A DNA stretch of 64,000 bases, taken from assembly GCA_016704535.1 (NCBI GenBank), contig JADIZZ010000007.1, positions 1-64,000 on the forward strand. Reading direction: 5' to 3'. This DNA is from Betaproteobacteria bacterium (lineage in GTDB: Bacteria > Pseudomonadota > Gammaproteobacteria > Burkholderiales > Burkholderiaceae_C). The position numbers and the translations under genes are program-made. The notes under the pieces are model-generated. The model was not told the origin of the DNA, did no database searches, and worked only from the letters and a program-made list of their open reading frames with translations. This document shows positions 61,739 to 64,000 of the stretch, piece by piece; position 1 is the first letter of the stretch; each line of letters opens with the position of its first letter.

Positions 61739-62643
61739 TGCTTCCTGACGTTGCCTTTCGGCCTCATCCCCTTGCGGGTAACCACCTTGCGTCAGCAGGT
61801 TGGTGGGACAGCAGTCCTCTCGCGATGTGCATGCATTTTCGCCGTACCGATCATGGTCGTCAACGGCGATCCGCTACGCCGTCGCGATCTCGTGCGAGGA
61901 GTCACGATGCCGGCTACCGATCGGCAAGCGCCAGAGACTTCGGTGTTGATCACAACGGCGTTCAACTGCGTGAGCAATGGCGATGAGGCGGCAGCCGGGC
62001 ACGGCCGACTAAGGATGGCCAAGGGCAGCGCGCCGACGTCCGGAAGGGCGCCGAGTCTCTACACCCTTGCCGCCGTCAGGCATCGCGGCGCAGGGGTCAG
62101 CAATGTGGCGGGTGCTGCAGTTCGCGGCTGATCATCGGAATCACGCTGACGGCCACAACCGGTCCGTCACGGCGCGCTCGAAATTCCAGTCAAGGAGCAT
62201 CAACGGATGACAGGTTTCCGGCGACGAGTCTGGACCGCTCTTTGGCTCAAGTCGGCCACTTCCGGACATGCGATTGGCCAGAAATTGGCCTCATGAGCGA
62301 CCGGTTTCAGAGTACAGCCGCCGCAGGCCGACGACCGCTCGAAAGGCTCACCTGCACCAACGCCATCGCTCAGGACCTTGCGGCGCTTTCCGGCCTCGTC
62401 TGCACGCTGTACTTCAGTTCAAATCAGCCGGAGGGGAACTGAGTCACCAGAGCGAGCCGGCGGATGAAGGATGAACTTACCCGGAGGAACGCGGCCACGT
62501 CGACTGCGCGACCCCCTCGGGGCCGAGCCGGTAACTTCATCAGGTACAGACCATGCGAGTGCGGTCTTCATCGCTGGTTCGACTTAAGCGACACTCAAAG
62601 TCAGATTCCGATCGGTCTCAAACAGAAGCAGGGAGAACTGTCC
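61739..62643. other. Gene-poor stretch of about 0.9 kb
   Basis: Only short open frames without similarity are present on either strand. A 29-codon frame at 62206 has an AAGGAG sequence before it but no recognisable product. The 3' end leads into the lipoprotein gene, which has AGGGAGAAC before its ATG. I see nothing else to annotate. Confidence 0.6.
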
Positions 62644-64000
62644 ATGACGCGCCTTATTGCCCCTCCGTGCCCCGCCCGGCCATACGCCAGCTTGTACGTG
62701 AGCGTGTTTGCATTGGCACTGCTGAGCGGATGTGGCGGCGGCGGAGGCTCGGGCGGCGAAGGCCCGATCGCATCGCCTGCTCCTGCTCCTGCGCCTGCGC
62801 CTGCACCTGCACCTGCACCTGCACCTGCACCTGCACCTGCACCTGCACCTGCACCTGCACCTGCGCCTGCGCCTGCGCCTGCGCCTGCACCTGCGCCTGC
62901 GCCTGCGCCTGCGCCTGCGCCTGCGCCTGCACCTGCGCCTGCGCCTGCGCCTGCACCTGCGCCTGCGCCTCCTCCTCTGGTCAACTTGCCAGGAGCGATG
63001 CCCACGTCGCCTGCCTTTCCAGCCCCAACTTGGCCGGTGCCTGCTTCGACGCGTTGGCAGGAAGTCCAACCTGGCGCCATGTACTTCACAGGGCTTGCAT
63101 TTGGCAATGGTTCATGGATTGCGCTTCAACCCTCAGGAGAGGTCTGGCGAAGTACAGATCGGCGGGCGTGGACGAAAACAGCGCCCGCATCCCGAGAATT
63201 CTGGGGCTTTGGAAATTCCATGGCGTCTGTTGCATTCCACGGAGACACATTTTATGTCTCAGGGCGCTTTTCCGATACAAAGGGAGTCCGCCAGAACGTC
63301 ATTGCATCAAGTAAGGATGGAGCTGATTGGCGAATTGCATATAAGGGAGTAATTTCCACCGGCGCCGGACTTATGAAGTCCGTAGGGAGCAGAATATATT
63401 ATTACGGTTACTATGGGATGCTGTACTCATCTACGGATGGTATCGATTGGTCGCAACAAGTCACCGGCACTAGCGATGAGCGGATTGTTGATGTTGCAGA
63501 ATCCCCCGCAGGATTGGGAGTTCTTTCTATCACAAACACTTCTTCGAGAATTCGCCTGAGGACCGGTGGAGCGCTAAACTTTCAGTCGCCAGTTGAGATT
63601 CATAACGGCATATTGTGGGGACTGGCATTTGGTGCCAATAAGTGGATTGCAGTCGGCGTTGGCGGGAGTGCATTTACTAGCGCTGACGGAGTTACTTGGT
63701 CCAAGTTGAGTCTCGGCACAACGTCGAACCTCATCAATATCCGAAGAGTCGGCGGGAACTTCTATGTTTCAGATGATAGTGGAAAACTGTTTGTTTCAAC
63801 GAATGGTGAAACATGGTCGACACATGAGCCGCCAGGCCGTACGTCAGGCTTCCAACTTGCGGCTGGCACTGTTTCTGACGGCTCCAGACTTGCCATTGCT
63901 AGAGACGATGGCGTAGCGATCTCTGACGGCGATGGGCGCTGGGAACATGTGTCATTCTCGAAACTCTATCTCACCAAGATAGCCTATCTTAAAGGCAACT
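62644..64000 (+). CDS. Lipoprotein with (Pro-Ala)n linker and beta-propeller-like body, cut by the window end
   Basis: Frame open from the ATG at 62644 to the window edge (at least 452 residues). Signal and lipobox LALLSGC put the lipidated Cys at about residue 30, followed by Gly5-Ser-Gly2. A (Pro-Ala)32 linker (62776-62970) then leads to a repeat domain with recurring SxDGxxW units: VWRSTDRRAWTK, IASSKDGADWRI, LYSSTDGIDWSQ, AFTSADGVTWSK and LFVSTNGETWST, typical of BNR/sialidase-like or photosystem-assembly-like propellers. Likely anchored in the outer membrane or periplasm. GC content drops in the propeller part relative to the linker, which suggests transfer. Larger ORFs on the other frames over the linker are shadows. 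Confidence 0.85.
   Translation, partial: MTRLIAPPCPARPYASLYVSVFALALLSGCGGGGGSGGEGPIASPAPAPAPAPAPAPAPAPAPAPAPAPAPAPAPAPAPAPAPAPAPAPAPAPAPAPAPAPAPAPAPAPPPLVNLPGAMPTSPAFPAPTWPVPASTRWQEVQPGAMYFTGLAFGNGSWIALQPSGEVWRSTDRRAWTKTAPASREFWGFGNSMASVAFHGDTFYVSGRFSDTKGVRQNVIASSKDGADWRIAYKGVISTGAGLMKSVGSRIYYYGYYGMLYSSTDGIDWSQQVTGTSDERIVDVAESPAGLGVLSITNTSSRIRLRTGGALNFQSPVEIHNGILWGLAFGANKWIAVGVGGSAFTSADGVTWSKLSLGTTSNLINIRRVGGNFYVSDDSGKLFVSTNGETWSTHEPPGRTSGFQLAAGTVSDGSRLAIARDDGVAISDGDGRWEHVSFSKLYLTKIAYLKGN
62776..62970 (+). repeat. CCTGCN tandem repeat encoding (Pro-Ala)32
   Basis: 195 nt of uninterrupted CCT-GCN codon pairs, GCA and GCG alternating in blocks. The 6-nt unit keeps the frame when copies are gained or lost, so linker length can vary between strains without destroying the protein. 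Confidence 0.95.

Noticed and set aside
61739..62442. Several ORFs of 66-143 codons in the gene-poor stretch
   Set aside because: They disagree on strand and frame, lack ribosome binding sites and match nothing I know.
62776..62970. CRISPR-like array
   Set aside because: The unit is 6 nt with no spacers; it is a coding microsatellite. No CRISPR array or cas gene was seen in the window.
62584..63314. Arg-, Cys- or Leu-rich ORFs over the CCTGCN repeat
   Set aside because: All are alternative frames of the (Pro-Ala) linker; only the lipoprotein frame has a signal, lipobox and a continuing domain.

Overview
The window is high-GC DNA whose gene families and gene order fit a betaproteobacterium of the order Burkholderiales, near Rubrivivax, Leptothrix or Piscinibacter. 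Supporting signs are a short-form HisG inside a compact his operon, the order lolB-ispE-tRNA-Gln-prs-rplY-pth, and a PEP-CTERM protein. Taxonomy is inferred from gene content and order only.

Left flank (about 0-16.6 kb): stress, ion and anaerobic genes. These are universal stress proteins (two of them frameshifted), a frameshifted class I glutamine amidotransferase translationally coupled to ybdK, an IS3-type remnant, a coiled-coil membrane protein, an encapsulin-type ferritin-like protein with no encapsulin nearby, mgtE, a CPA1 Na+/H+ antiporter, another Usp with an FNR/Anr-like palindrome upstream, and a class III ribonucleotide reductase locus. In that locus the glycyl-radical domain appears to be a separate small protein. 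An amidase and a TetR regulator follow.

Core block (16.6-42.0 kb): tightly packed housekeeping genes, many with 4-nt start/stop overlaps. The order is an ABC-2 exporter, bolA, then hisG, a HisD-HisC fusion gene, hisB, hisH, hisA and hisF, then rsmD, coaD and a YfhL-type ferredoxin. On the minus strand lie pth, rplY, prs, tRNA-Gln, ispE, lolB and a TPR protein. mutM, a dynamin-like GTPase and mutY follow on the plus strand. LON-domain, rapZ, recN and nadK lie on the minus strand, then hrcA and a CAU-anticodon tRNA on the plus strand.

Accessory region (42.0-64 kb): a P4-type integrase gene abuts the tRNA 3' end and begins an integrative element with an AlpA-like regulator, a primase-helicase-type Rep protein, and a repeat-rich non-coding stretch that looks like a replication origin or operator array. 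Then come a possible DNA-binding protein and a PEP-CTERM protein. From about 49.9 to 54.7 kb lies what looks like a decayed integron cassette array: small, lower-GC, same-strand ORFs separated by attC-like sites. One site was hit by an IS5-group element with a TTAG target duplication, and two carry IS110-family remnants. No intI gene is visible. After a SRAP/HMCES peptidase gene, a decayed IS3 element interrupts one of two paralogous unknown genes. A GPxTxEGKA-motif protein, a serine resolvase and a frameshifted PcfJ-like gene follow. The window ends inside a lipoprotein gene with a (Pro-Ala)32 linker and a beta-propeller-like body.

Single-base frameshifts recur in the left flank and the accessory region but not in the housekeeping block. 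Either real decay or assembly error in homopolymers could explain them.
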